Part shown: positions 17,948 through 26,563 of the stretch, piece after piece
Position numbering within the stretch: the stretch's first letter is position 1
Layout of the letters: every line of letters begins with the position of its first letter
Origin: an uncultured Mucilaginibacter sp.
GTDB lineage: Bacteria > Bacteroidota > Bacteroidia > Sphingobacteriales > Sphingobacteriaceae
Direction: 5' to 3'
Length of the DNA stretch: 64,000 nt
NCBI RefSeq assembly: GCF_946479965.1
Contig: NZ_CAMLHX010000005.1
Location: 1-64,000 of the forward strand
The notes under the pieces: generated by a model
What the model saw: the letters and a program-made list of their open reading frames with translations, nothing else
Database searches by the model: none
What the model was told of the DNA's origin: nothing
Position numbers and translations under genes: made by a program

Positions 17948-18853
17948 TCAGGTTACCGCAAACCACTTAGAAAAGCTTATTGATATGGGCAATAAGCAGG
18001 CAATAAATATAGCGGGATAAATGGCGCCGAAAGCCGCGGCCCATGCAGCATCCATCAATATTAAACCAATAACTCCTGCTTTAACAGCTTTGCCGATATT
18101 TTTTCCTGCCGGATCTTTTATCGCGATCCTTAAGGGGCTCAATATCATCCATCCAAACCAGATAAGAAAAAACATGGTGTACAACATATTTTGCGGCTGC
18201 ACGCCTTGATGTGAGGAGAAAAAATGTATGGCAAAAATCACTATCAAATACAGCGAAGCGCCTATATACAGGTTCTTTTTATTTCCGCCATGTACCTCGC
18301 CACGGCTTATCATGGTGATAGAAAAAATGTAAAGCAGCGGCACGGCAGCCAAGTAATACCATTGTACCAGCGCGTCGGTAATAATGCTGATGCCCAGCAG
18401 CAGGTTAAGCCCCCGGCAAAGCCCCATATTCAATGGCCCTATAAAGTTATAATGCTTACTTATCCGGTTATACAACAGTGCAAAAAAGGCTATTAAAACA
18501 GCAATTAAACCGGATTGCGGGCTATGCGCATATCCAAAGCCAATGCCCCATAGTAAAAGAAAAATGCCTAAAGCTGTTGCTTCTCCCGTGCTTATTAAGC
18601 CGCTTGGGATGGCGCGTTCAGGGCGCTCAATTTTATCAAGTTCGGCATCAAAAACGTCATTAAACACAATGCCACCTGCATAAAGGCCCATTGTTGAAAG
18701 GCACAATACAACAATAGGGTAAAAACTATTGGTTACCAATGGCAGGTTGGTAAAGTAGCCTGCAATAGCTATCCCCGCCAGCACATCCGCAACCGAGGTT
18801 ACAACGTTGGCCGGCCTCATCAGCCGTAAATAGGTGATAACTTTTGATGCCAT
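17948..18853 (-). CDS. eboC: EboC, UbiA-like membrane prenyltransferase
   Basis: A 301-residue integral membrane protein with about nine hydrophobic helices. The UbiA first aspartate motif is present as NDVFDAELDKIERPERAIPSG starting near residue 65 (N-D-x-x-D-x-x-x-D). It would prenylate or otherwise transfer an isoprenoid-type chain at the membrane. The ATG lies 1 bp after the eboB stop codon, so translation is coupled. The gap to eboD is about 100 bp. Confidence 0.88.
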   Translation of the reverse strand: MASKVITYLRLMRPANVVTSVADVLAGIAIAGYFTNLPLVTNSFYPIVVLCLSTMGLYAGGIVFNDVFDAELDKIERPERAIPSGLISTGEATALGIFLLLWGIGFGYAHSPQSGLIAVLIAFFALLYNRISKHYNFIGPLNMGLCRGLNLLLGISIITDALVQWYYLAAVPLLYIFSITMISRGEVHGGNKKNLYIGASLYLIVIFAIHFFSSHQGVQPQNMLYTMFFLIWFGWMILSPLRIAIKDPAGKNIGKAVKAGVIGLILMDAAWAAAFGAIYPAIFIACLLPISISFSKWFAVT

Positions 18854-18854
18854 T

Positions 18855-19844
18855 TTAGCTAATAATGATAGAATTTTTGTCTACGCGCGGTTGCTGGCCC
18901 CCGCGGAGTACTGTATTACCCTCAAAACGCTGACTTTGGTCAATAGTGCTGCCACCAGTAGTAAAATCCGCTTCGTTTATCTGTCCGCTTTGCGCGAACG
19001 CGGTTATGGCATTTTGATAGGTGATCAGTCTAATATCTTCATCGCTTATGCCACGGATCTTCATTAAAGCCGCGGTTTTTGGTACGGCTAACGGATCGCT
19101 GATGCCCCAATCTGCGGCTGAGTTTACCATAATGCGCTCAGGGCCGTATTGTTTAGCTATTTCAACCATGCGCTCATTTCCCATTTTGGTGAACGGATAA
19201 ATGGTGAAAGCTGCCCAGAAGCCACGGTCAAGTACTTCTTTAACAGTTTCCTCATTATTGTGGTCAACAATTACCATGTAGGGGTCAAGGCCATGCTCTA
19301 AAGCTATGTCCATACTACGGGTAGTGCCGCCTTTTTTATCGCGATGCGGAGTGTGTATCTGTACAGGCAGCCCGGCTTCTTTAGCCAGTTCAAGCTGCGC
19401 CCGGTAATATTTTTCTTCGGCTGCGGTCTGGTCGTCAAAGCCGATCTCTCCTATACCAACAACGCCTTCTTTGTAAACAAAAAGCGGCAGCATCTCCATT
19501 ACCTGCTCAGCAAGGGCTTCGTTATTGGCCTCGCGCGAGTTAAGGCCGATAGTGCAATAGTGCTTAATACCGAACTGTGATGAACGAAAACGCTCCCAAC
19601 CAATCAGGCTGCTGTAATAATCGCGAAAGCTATCAAGGCCTGTACGCGGTTGGCCAAGCCAGAAGGCCGGCTCGATCAGGGCCACTACACCGGCATCGGC
19701 CATGGCCTGGTAGTCATCCGTAGTGCGCGATGTCATGTGCACATGCGGATCAAAAAACTTCATACCCTTTATACCGCTCAGGTCAACCGGGGTGGTGTCT
19801 TTATCCTGTGATATCCTGTCTTCAAATGAATGGGTGCAACACAT
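18855..19844 (-). CDS. eboB: EboB, TatD-like metal-dependent hydrolase
   Basis: A 329-residue TIM-barrel hydrolase of the TatD/amidohydrolase class. Metal ligands are visible: FFDPHVHM near 31-38 (HxH), VVGIGEIGFDD near 130 (Glu), LPVQIHTPH near 160 and VIVDHNNEE near 190 (His), and NSAADWGISDPL near 242 (Asp). About 27 residues precede the first barrel strand; an internal Met just before FFDPHVHM is an alternative start. It lies 20 bp after eboA and abuts eboC. The substrate is not known for the family in ebo clusters. Confidence 0.88.
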   Translation of the reverse strand: MCCTHSFEDRISQDKDTTPVDLSGIKGMKFFDPHVHMTSRTTDDYQAMADAGVVALIEPAFWLGQPRTGLDSFRDYYSSLIGWERFRSSQFGIKHYCTIGLNSREANNEALAEQVMEMLPLFVYKEGVVGIGEIGFDDQTAAEEKYYRAQLELAKEAGLPVQIHTPHRDKKGGTTRSMDIALEHGLDPYMVIVDHNNEETVKEVLDRGFWAAFTIYPFTKMGNERMVEIAKQYGPERIMVNSAADWGISDPLAVPKTAALMKIRGISDEDIRLITYQNAITAFAQSGQINEADFTTGGSTIDQSQRFEGNTVLRGGQQPRVDKNSIIIS

Positions 19845-19864
19845 AATTTTATCTTTTGGGGATG

Positions 19865-20722
19865 TTAATGCTGATATTCAGACATTAAACTGTCCCAAGT
19901 TAATTGTTTTTGTTCAATTGCAGCTTTTAGCTGTGGCTCGTTATTTAACAAATCAATCGCGGGCTGATAATTTGAATGCGCAAGCGCCAACGCTGCCGCT
20001 TTTTTATTAATAGTTACCCCGCTTTCAAGAGCCCATTTCACATCCTCAAATAACTTATCATCAATAAAAGGGCCAACTAAACGCCACAAAGCAGGGTTTA
20101 TGTCGCGGCCAGCTGCCCGGCGCTCATGTACGTAATCGCTTATTATATAAGCCAGGCCTTTGTTCGCGCATTGGTCGATGCCTTCAATTTTTCCGACATC
20201 TTTGCCTGTAAAAAAAGCCTTTAATACCAATTGGTTCCAGGCGCTTTGGTCTAAATTTTTCTGCGGATACGGGTTTTGGTACATTATGGCTTCCAATACA
20301 TTGCCAATATTGCTGCGGATACCTTCGGCACAACGCTTAACCCACATTGCGGGATAGGCCAATAAAGGCAATGATGAGTAAAGCGAAACCAGTTCATTGA
20401 CTTCGCCGGCCAAAAACAGGTTTTCAATTATGCGGAAATATTCTTCTTTGTTGGTTTCGTCCAAGCTTAGTAAGATCCATGCGCGGCCAAGCATGTCAAC
20501 ACTCCATCCATTTAAACTAAAGCCGGGGATCAGTGCGTCCAGTTGCTGCGCATCTTCACCGCTAACATTGAGTATAGCCTTGGCGGTTTTGCGTGGCACC
20601 AACACAAAAGCTGTGTTAAAATTGCTTTTTTGCTGCAGCCAGTTTAAAGCATCGGCAGGTACATTGGCCGCTAATATATTTTTGAATATAGCTTTTACAG
20701 CAGTTACATCGTAGCTATACAT
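19865..20722 (-). CDS. eboA: EboA domain protein
   Basis: A 285-residue cytoplasmic protein, mostly helical by eye, with the EboA features GRAWILLSL and LPLLAYPAMWVKRCAEGIRS near the middle. No catalytic motif is recognisable, no signal peptide and no membrane segment. EboA is the marker gene of ebo clusters and its biochemical role is unknown. It follows the TMEM220-like gene by 5 bp and leads eboB by 20 bp. Confidence 0.85.
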   Translation of the reverse strand: MYSYDVTAVKAIFKNILAANVPADALNWLQQKSNFNTAFVLVPRKTAKAILNVSGEDAQQLDALIPGFSLNGWSVDMLGRAWILLSLDETNKEEYFRIIENLFLAGEVNELVSLYSSLPLLAYPAMWVKRCAEGIRSNIGNVLEAIMYQNPYPQKNLDQSAWNQLVLKAFFTGKDVGKIEGIDQCANKGLAYIISDYVHERRAAGRDINPALWRLVGPFIDDKLFEDVKWALESGVTINKKAAALALAHSNYQPAIDLLNNEPQLKAAIEQKQLTWDSLMSEYQH

Positions 20723-20727
20723 AACAG

Positions 20728-21114
20728 TTAAACAAGTCCCACATTTATCACCACAAAATAATCGATAATCAGTGCGGCAGATATGATGAGTAACCCAAAA
20801 AACTCGCGTGTGTTTTCAATAAAAGGCTTTTCTGCTTTCATCGACTCCACCAAACTGGGAGTGCGATACTTCACTATCCAATCGCGAACGCCGTCTTTAT
20901 CAAAATATAACTTTATAGCATAAATCAGATAAAACGCCGTTAGGCCCAGGTACGCGTTCGGATAATACATACCGTAAGCCGCAAGCCCACAACAAACCGC
21001 CACAGCTACATAAATGGGCACCCATAGGTACCAGTCGGGGTCATTAAAATTTAGGTAAGCAAATACCAGAAAGGAAAGACAGAAAATAACGTTAACAATA
21101 ACGAAAGCAATCAT
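20728..21114 (-). CDS. TMEM220-like small membrane protein heading the ebo operon
   Basis: A 128-residue membrane protein with four hydrophobic helices (about residues 1-20, 28-48, 52-68 and 105-125). It carries the sequence FNDPDWYLWVPIY near residues 23-35, typical of the transmembrane protein 220 family. Function is unknown. It is the first gene of the ebo cluster, only 5 bp before eboA, and directly follows the candidate promoter. A role in moving or anchoring the ebo product at the inner membrane is inferred only from position. Confidence 0.8.
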   Translation of the reverse strand: MIAFVIVNVIFCLSFLVFAYLNFNDPDWYLWVPIYVAVAVCCGLAAYGMYYPNAYLGLTAFYLIYAIKLYFDKDGVRDWIVKYRTPSLVESMKAEKPFIENTREFFGLLIISAALIIDYFVVINVGLV

Positions 21115-21226
21115 GACGATTATTTTTTAGCAAGAGTTTAATAAACCCACCCTATAACGGATGCGTTTGAGGTTTATTTGAATTTTTGGGAATACCAGTC
21201 AACGTGGTATACCAATAGTCAACGCA

Positions 21227-21256
21227 CAAATTTACAATGATGTGCAGATAATCAAA
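21227..21256 (-). promoter_or_regulatory. Candidate promoter of the ebo operon
   Basis: On the minus strand, TTTG (21253-21256) and TAAATTTG (21227-21234) are separated by 18 bp, close to the Bacteroidota -33/-7 arrangement TTTG-N19-TAnnTTTG. Transcription would begin near 21221, giving a leader of about 105 bases before the first gene of the ebo cluster. The promoter lies downstream of the hpt stop codon, so the ebo genes need not depend on hpt. Confidence 0.5.
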
Positions 21257-21305
21257 GTAAATAACGTAAAAATGAGGATGGGATTACCGTGATTGTAATC
21301 ACTTT

Positions 21306-21845
21306 TTAGATAACGAGTTGATAAATACCATTAAGGTTTCTGCCTTGCTCTTTATAATCAAGGCCATAACCCACAACAAATTTATCTTCTATTTCAAAGC
21401 CAACGTATTTAAGTTCGGCTATATGATATTGTTGCGCAGCCGGTTTAACCAATAGTGCGCACACTATAATAGATGCCGGTTTTCTTTGTTTAAGATCTTC
21501 AATTAAAAAGTTCAGCGTATTGCCGGTATCGCTAATATCTTCTAACAATATTACGTCGCGCCCTTCAATATCAACAGCAAGATCAAGGTCGTTGCGCAAT
21601 TGCCAGGTTGTTTTCATGCCGCCATGATAGGAAGCAACTTTTGTAAAAGACACTTCACATGGCATATTCATCTGCCTAACCAGATCAGCCATAAACATAA
21701 AGCAGCCATTAAGCACACCCACAAACAGGGGCTTCTTGCCTGCATACTCTGTATTTAACGCATCGGCAATAGCCTCAACACGATTTTTTATCTCTTCGGC
21801 GTCAATAATTAATTTGAATTCAAGATCGGCTACGTTTGTTTTCAT
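21306..21845 (-). CDS. hpt: Hypoxanthine phosphoribosyltransferase
   Basis: Purine salvage enzyme that makes IMP or GMP from hypoxanthine or guanine and PRPP. The 179-residue length is standard. Motifs are FVGVLNGCFMFMADLVRQM near residue 41-59, the PRPP loop VILLEDISDTGNTLNFL near 95-111, and the base-binding KFVVGYGLDY near 155. It lies 20 bp downstream of a small membrane protein gene on the same strand. Confidence 0.93.
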   Translation of the reverse strand: MKTNVADLEFKLIIDAEEIKNRVEAIADALNTEYAGKKPLFVGVLNGCFMFMADLVRQMNMPCEVSFTKVASYHGGMKTTWQLRNDLDLAVDIEGRDVILLEDISDTGNTLNFLIEDLKQRKPASIIVCALLVKPAAQQYHIAELKYVGFEIEDKFVVGYGLDYKEQGRNLNGIYQLVI

Positions 21846-21864
21846 TCAGTTCAGGTTACCTGCC

Positions 21865-22071
21865 TTAAGCAGCTTTGCGATAATTATAGGCCCACTTTAC
21901 AAACAATCTAAGGTAGTAGATCACAAATACTACAATGGCAATTTCTAATATGCCGGTGAACATCGGATCAAAAGCGGCAGACCTTTCAGGGAAGAAAACA
22001 TGTATAATAAACTTCGCCCCGAAAATCAGGACCAACACAATTGATGCTACCGGGAATTTACCAACTCTCAT
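21865..22071 (-). CDS. Small two-helix membrane protein
   Basis: From ATG at 22071 (MRVGKFPVASIVLVL) the product has 68 residues with two hydrophobic helices (about 7-25 and 36-56) and a basic C-terminus. A longer in-frame reading from 22122 adds a poor N-terminus and overlaps the divergent M16 gene's upstream region, so I use the shorter start. I recognise no family. It precedes hpt by 20 bp and may share its transcript. Confidence 0.6.
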   Translation of the reverse strand: MRVGKFPVASIVLVLIFGAKFIIHVFFPERSAAFDPMFTGILEIAIVVFVIYYLRLFVKWAYNYRKAA

Positions 22072-22155
22072 ATTTGTTTGTTTATAGCCGTAAATGTACT
22101 TATTTTGACCGAATTGCCTCAAAGTTTATGCAACTCAAAAACACACCAATATCGC

Positions 22156-22163
22156 TATCTTTG
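22156..22163 (+). promoter_or_regulatory. -7 box just ahead of the M16 peptidase start
   Basis: TATCTTTG matches TAnnTTTG exactly and lies 6 bp before ATG 22170. Transcription would begin at or within a base or two of the start codon. This supports 22170 as the translational start rather than the in-frame ATG at 22128. Confidence 0.5.
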
Positions 22164-22169
22164 CCACCC

Positions 22170-23402
22170 ATGACGGAATACCAGGTGCATACGCTTGCCA
22201 ACGGCATAAAAATACTACACAAACACAGTACATCGCCTATTACGCATTGCTGTTTTATGGTTAATGCCGGGTCGCGCGATGAGCCTGAGAATAAGGAGGG
22301 GCTAGCGCATTTTATTGAGCATTTGTTGTTTAAGGAAACAGAGCGCCGCAGTACCAACCAGATATTAAACCGGCTTGAACTGGTGGGGGCAGATCTGAAT
22401 GCTTATACCACCAAAGAGTATACTTGCGTACACGCATCGCTGCTTAAGCCACATTTAGAACGCGCTATTGATCTGTTTGAGGATATTGTTTTTCATTCCA
22501 CATTCCCTGCTGAGGAGTTGGAGAAAGAACGAGGCGTAATATTGGATGAAATAGCGTCCTACCTTGATCAGCCCGAGGAAGCTATTCAGGATGATTTTGA
22601 AGCGATGTTGTTTAAGGGCCATGCTATGGGCAACAATATTCTGGGTACAACTCAAACCGTTTCAGCTTTCAGCAAGGAGGATATTCAGCAATTTATTAAA
22701 AATAATTACAATACCTCTGAAATGATCTTCGCCGTGTTTGGCGATTATACCTTCGATAAAGTAATAAAGCTGGGAGAAAAATATTGGGGTCAAATTCCGG
22801 CTAACCATCCGGTGAAGAACCGCATTAAGCCGCATAATCATGGCCTCACCAAAACTATTGTGCGTAAACCCATATCGCAAACACATTGTATCCTGGGCAA
22901 CCAGGCCTATCCCGCCATGCACCCTAATAAAACAGGATTGCTGCTGCTTAACAATCTTTTAGGCGGTATGGGTATGAGCAGCAGGTTGAATCTTGAGATT
23001 CGCGAGAAACATGGTATAGCCTATACAGTAGAATCTAACTACACTTCGTTTTCGGATACGGGAATATTCTCCGTTTATTTTGGTACAGATACCGAAAAAG
23101 CAGAGAAGGCCATAAAGTTGGTTCACAAAGAACTTAAAAAGCTCCGCGACCAGTCGCTTGGTGTTTTGCAGTTGCACCAGGCTAAACAAAAGTTTATAGG
23201 CCAAATTGCCTTGGCCGAAGAGAACCGCATGAGTTTAATTTTATCTATCGCTAAAAGTGTGCTCGACTTTAACTGTGCCGATACCTTGCAGCAATTGTTT
23301 GATAAGATAAATAAAGTAACGGCCCCGCAGTTGTTAGAAATAAGCAACGAGATTTTTGATACGAATAAGCTAACCACCCTTTTGTTCGAGCCGGAACAGT
23401 AA
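22170..23402 (+). CDS. M16-family zinc metallopeptidase
   Basis: A 410-residue processing-peptidase-like protein. The N-terminus MTEYQVHTLANGIKILHK is a typical M16 beta strand. The inverted zinc motif HxxEH appears as HFIEHLLFK near residues 48-56, and the distal Glu ligand lies in ERGVILDEIASY near 125. The second, inactive-type half follows from about 220. No signal peptide is visible from this start. Family members degrade small peptides or process precursors. It stands alone, divergent from hpt and upstream of def. Confidence 0.92.
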   Translation: MTEYQVHTLANGIKILHKHSTSPITHCCFMVNAGSRDEPENKEGLAHFIEHLLFKETERRSTNQILNRLELVGADLNAYTTKEYTCVHASLLKPHLERAIDLFEDIVFHSTFPAEELEKERGVILDEIASYLDQPEEAIQDDFEAMLFKGHAMGNNILGTTQTVSAFSKEDIQQFIKNNYNTSEMIFAVFGDYTFDKVIKLGEKYWGQIPANHPVKNRIKPHNHGLTKTIVRKPISQTHCILGNQAYPAMHPNKTGLLLLNNLLGGMGMSSRLNLEIREKHGIAYTVESNYTSFSDTGIFSVYFGTDTEKAEKAIKLVHKELKKLRDQSLGVLQLHQAKQKFIGQIALAEENRMSLILSIAKSVLDFNCADTLQQLFDKINKVTAPQLLEISNEIFDTNKLTTLLFEPEQ

Positions 23403-23442
23403 CAGGCTACGCTTGTGTTATTAAATTATTAAAATAAACCTG

Positions 23443-23450
23443 TAATTTTG
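23443..23450 (+). promoter_or_regulatory. -7 box just ahead of def
   Basis: TAATTTTG fits TAnnTTTG and ends 4 bp before the def ATG at 23455. This predicts a leaderless or nearly leaderless message. No well-placed -33 box is obvious. Confidence 0.45.
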
Positions 23451-23454
23451 TGGT

Positions 23455-24027
23455 ATGAAATATCCTATTATCGCCTATGGAAGCCCGGTTTTACGCAGAA
23501 AAGCAACTGCGATAGAACCAGCTGAATATCCGCATATAAAAGAATTGGTGGCCGACATGTTTGAAACTATGCACGGGGCACGTGGTGTTGGTTTAGCGGC
23601 TCCGCAAATTGGTCTGAGCATGCGTTTGTTTGTGATTGATGCTACCCCGTTTGATGATGATGAACCCGAACTGAAGGACTTTAAAAAAGTGTTTATTAAC
23701 GCCTGTATATTAGATGAAAGCGGCGAAGAATGGTCGTTTAATGAAGGTTGTTTAAGTATACCCGATATACGTGAAGATGTAATGCGTAAGCCTGTGATCA
23801 AAATATCTTACTATGATGAGAACTGGAAACATTATGAGGAGACTTTTTCTGGCATGGCGGCCCGCATTATCCAGCACGAGTACGACCATATAGAAGGTAA
23901 ATTATTTACAGATAAACTAAGCCCGTTACGCAAGCGCTTGTTAGAGAAAAAGCTGGGCGATATATCGCGCGGAATGGTTGACGTTGAATATAAAATGAAG
24001 TTCCCGGCGGTTAAAAAAGGACGGTAA
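23455..24027 (+). CDS. def: Peptide deformylase
   Basis: Removes the formyl group from the N-terminal methionine of new proteins. The 190-residue protein has all three family motifs: GVGLAAPQIG near 42-51, EGCLSIP near 101-107 (metal Cys) and QHEYDHIEGKL near 141-151 (metal His pair and catalytic Glu). It ends one base before the convergent gene at 24028. Confidence 0.96.
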   Translation: MKYPIIAYGSPVLRRKATAIEPAEYPHIKELVADMFETMHGARGVGLAAPQIGLSMRLFVIDATPFDDDEPELKDFKKVFINACILDESGEEWSFNEGCLSIPDIREDVMRKPVIKISYYDENWKHYEETFSGMAARIIQHEYDHIEGKLFTDKLSPLRKRLLEKKLGDISRGMVDVEYKMKFPAVKKGR

Positions 24028-24654
24028 TTAGTTTTCTTCTTTCCTGGCCTTATCGCCTGCGGCGATATCCCGTATTAAACTACCCCAGGCAAACGGATTT
24101 AGCAACGGATTGGTAAATGAGTGTGAATTGGCTACGGCGTTGTGCTTATCCTGCGCGTTAAAGCTTTCATAACCACTTAGCGGTAAGGTTTTCATCATGG
24201 TGTGGATAGATGTCGCGCTCAGGTTTTTACGGGCAATTTCCAGATCGTCGTCGGCAACCTTCATCGCAAGGAAATCATGCCTGAATTCATCCGTAGTGGC
24301 CCATGGAAAGATGCGAACCATTGGCAGATTAATAACCTGGGCACGCATGCGGATCTCAACTATCAAACTCTTTTTAGTAATATCTTTAGGTACAGCAATT
24401 GTAGTGGGATTATAGCCTACGCTTGAGAATTTGAGACTATCCTGCTCATGTACAACAAACGAAAAATAGCCTTCGTAGTTGGCAGCGCCTACCTGTTTAC
24501 CTGTAGTAACATTGGTAACAGTTACATAAGGCACTACAGAATTATTATCAGCATTGTATATAATACCGCTGAATTGCACCAATGGCTTGTCCGCATTTTG
24601 AGCGAACGAAGTCAGGCTGCAAGCCAATAGCAATATGCCGATAAGGTATTTCAT
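24028..24654 (-). CDS. Secreted protein with carboxypeptidase-regulatory-like domain
   Basis: A 208-residue protein with a signal peptide (MKYLIGILLLACSLTSFAQ). A beta-sandwich CarboxypepD_reg-like domain follows at about residues 28-110, with the usual GYFSFVVHEQDSLKFSSVGY pattern. The remaining ~95 residues have no recognised family. Such proteins are common in the Bacteroidota periplasm and often lack a known role. It is convergent with def, the two stop codons abutting. Confidence 0.75.
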   Translation of the reverse strand: MKYLIGILLLACSLTSFAQNADKPLVQFSGIIYNADNNSVVPYVTVTNVTTGKQVGAANYEGYFSFVVHEQDSLKFSSVGYNPTTIAVPKDITKKSLIVEIRMRAQVINLPMVRIFPWATTDEFRHDFLAMKVADDDLEIARKNLSATSIHTMMKTLPLSGYESFNAQDKHNAVANSHSFTNPLLNPFAWGSLIRDIAAGDKARKEEN

Positions 24655-24708
24655 TATTTTTTCAGTCTCTTATGCCTGTTAAAACGGATAAAAATACTTT
24701 TTAGTTTT

Positions 24709-24738
24709 AAAGCTACAGCAAGCTTGCTGCTACTTTAA
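24709..24738. terminator. Hairpin between the NifU-domain gene and the secreted protein gene
   Basis: An imperfect palindrome around GCAAGCTTGC, followed on the minus strand by a TTTAAAACTAAAAAG stretch. It lies just past the stop codon of the NifU-like gene, so it may end the mrp-nifU transcript. The T-tract is broken, so termination may be inefficient. Confidence 0.35.
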
Positions 24739-24751
24739 CAAACATTAACAC

Positions 24752-25030
24752 TTATCTTAAATTTTCCGGTAGCACCGCGTTCGGATCGTCAATGTCTGTC
24801 AGGTTCACGGCCTCAACACCTGTTATCTGCGGCACCGCTTTTCTTATAGCGCCTTCAATGCCGGCTTTAAGCGTCATTATACTCATGGGGCATGAGCCAC
24901 ACGAACCCAATAACTTAAGCCTAACTACATTATCCGCAGTTATCTCCTCAACCGAAACGTTGCCGCCATCCGTTTCCAAATACGGACGGATGCTGTCCAA
25001 CGCTTCTTCCACCTGCTCTAATAAAGTCAT
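24752..25030 (-). CDS. NifU C-terminal domain Fe-S scaffold
   Basis: A 92-residue single-domain NifU/NfuA-type protein that binds and transfers an iron-sulfur cluster. The cluster cysteines are in LLGSCGSCPMSIMTLKAGIE near residues 38-57 (CxxC). It follows the Mrp-type ATPase by 24 bp, an arrangement that fits a joint role in Fe-S delivery. Confidence 0.9.
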   Translation of the reverse strand: MTLLEQVEEALDSIRPYLETDGGNVSVEEITADNVVRLKLLGSCGSCPMSIMTLKAGIEGAIRKAVPQITGVEAVNLTDIDDPNAVLPENLR

Positions 25031-25054
25031 TTTTACTATTTTAAAGTAAAGTTA

Positions 25055-26146
25055 TTAATTATTTACAATATTAACGCTATTTGCCAGCGCGTTAGCTACC
25101 GATACCTGCTGCGCCACACGATTAGCAATTTCGGTAAAGGCATTAACCATCAGCTCGTGCTCATCAGCTAAAACAATGGGTTTGCCCGCGTCGCCGCTGT
25201 CACTTATGCTTTTTACCAGCGGGATCTCTCCTAAAAACGGTACTTCCAATTTCTCAGCCAATCGCTTTCCCCCACCCTGACCAAAAATGTAATACTTGTT
25301 ATCCGGCAATTCGGCAGGAATAAAGTACGACATGTTCTCTACTATCCCCAGCAGCGGTACATTAATGGCGTCCATTAAAAACATACCGATCCCTTTTTTT
25401 GCATCGGCCAGCGCGACGTTTTGTGGTGTGGTAACTATTACCGCTCCTGTTATCGGGAAGGTTTGTGTTATGGTGATGTGTATATCGCCGGTGCCGGGTG
25501 GCAAATCCACCACCAGGTAATCCAGCTCGCCCCAATCGGCATCATTAAACAGTTGTTTTACTGCTGTTGATACCATTGGTCCGCGCCAGGGCACGGGTTG
25601 GTTAGGATCTGTAAAGAAGCCTATAGAAAGCAGTTTAATGCCATATTTCTCAATCGGCTCAATACGTGTTTTGCCATTTACGTTGCTGGCTTGTGGTTTG
25701 GCGCCCTCTAAGCCGAACATAATAGGCACCGACGGCCCATAAATATCAGCATCAATCAAACCCACGCTTGCGCCGCTTTTTGCCAGGCCGAGCGCCAGGT
25801 TAGCCGCCACGGTTGATTTACCCACTCCACCTTTACCCGATGCCACGGCAATTATATTCTTCACGCCGGGTACGCCGGTGTTCTTTTGCGAGGTTACCCG
25901 CGAGGTCATGTTAATAGTCACCTCAACATCCTTGCTTATAAAATGGCTGATGGCATTACGGCAGGCGTGTTCAATAAGCGCTTTTAACGGACAGGCAGGT
26001 GTAGTCAACACAACCGAAAAGCTGAGGCGGTTACCCTCTATCACAATATCCTGTATCATGTTCAAGGTAACCAGGTCCTTTTTTAGGTCGGGTTCTTCTA
26101 CGTTGCCAAGCGCCTGTAAAACTGTTTCGCGGGTGAGATTTATCAT
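25055..26146 (-). CDS. Mrp/NBP35-family Fe-S carrier ATPase
   Basis: A 363-residue P-loop ATPase. An N-terminal MIP18/DUF59-type domain covers about residues 1-90. The deviant Walker A motif VASGKGGVGKSTVAANLA follows near 103-120, then LIDADIYGPSVPIMFG and the switch region DYLVVDLPPGTGDIHITI. The canonical C-terminal CxxC of Mrp is not seen in the last 100 residues. An alternative start at 26164 (MLILYT) has no merit; MINLTRE at 26146 is the family start. It is co-directional with the NifU-like gene. Confidence 0.92.
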   Translation of the reverse strand: MINLTRETVLQALGNVEEPDLKKDLVTLNMIQDIVIEGNRLSFSVVLTTPACPLKALIEHACRNAISHFISKDVEVTINMTSRVTSQKNTGVPGVKNIIAVASGKGGVGKSTVAANLALGLAKSGASVGLIDADIYGPSVPIMFGLEGAKPQASNVNGKTRIEPIEKYGIKLLSIGFFTDPNQPVPWRGPMVSTAVKQLFNDADWGELDYLVVDLPPGTGDIHITITQTFPITGAVIVTTPQNVALADAKKGIGMFLMDAINVPLLGIVENMSYFIPAELPDNKYYIFGQGGGKRLAEKLEVPFLGEIPLVKSISDSGDAGKPIVLADEHELMVNAFTEIANRVAQQVSVANALANSVNIVNN

Positions 26147-26232
26147 TGTGTACAAAATTAGCAAAATATTGCGGGTGGGTTTGTCATGGTAATGATAAAA
26201 GATGGTGAGTGGGCTTCAGCGCCGGGGTGAGC

Positions 26233-26430
26233 GTTTCACGAAAATATGAAACATAGTGAAACGGATGAAACGCAATTTTTAATTAACTATTTAAATATCA
26301 AATAATTAAATATTTGCGATGAAACACTGTGAAACTACTTATTCGTCAGGAAGATTAGCTGTAAAATGTAAGTAATTGCTTGTTTAACAGATGTTTGTGA
26401 AATGGGGTCAATTTTGTTACGGGGTGAAAC
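26233..26430. repeat. GRAAC-box element with conserved core, copy 1
   Basis: This element fills the gap of about 420 bp between mrp and the AraC gene. It has an inverted GTTTC at 26233-26237 and GAAAC boxes at 26248, 26258 and 26267 (spacing 10 and 9 bp). An AT-rich spacer follows, then two more boxes at 26321 and 26331 leading into a 45-bp core (26321-26365). Further boxes are at 26399 (GAAAT) and 26426. A second copy at 55200-55426 matches the core at 40 of 45 positions and has the same box layout. No gene is evident, although an 18-codon ATG frame runs through the core. It could be a protein-bound array, a structured RNA or a mobile non-coding repeat. Confidence 0.65.
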
Positions 26431-26563
26431 GCGGGAGGCTGGGCTGAAGAGAGTTATTCTTTATCCCTTTAGTTAAATTGTAGATAAGCATAAATGCGTT
26501 TTGTGTACCGCCAAAATAATAGGATCACCATTAATTATTCCCTCAAACCTTTATCTTTAATCA

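Noticed and set aside
26319..26375. 18-codon ATG frame in the core of the GRAAC element as a real peptide gene
   Set aside because: In the second copy the matching frame begins with TTG, and the base differences in the core are mostly amino-acid changing. The conservation is therefore better explained at the nucleic acid level.
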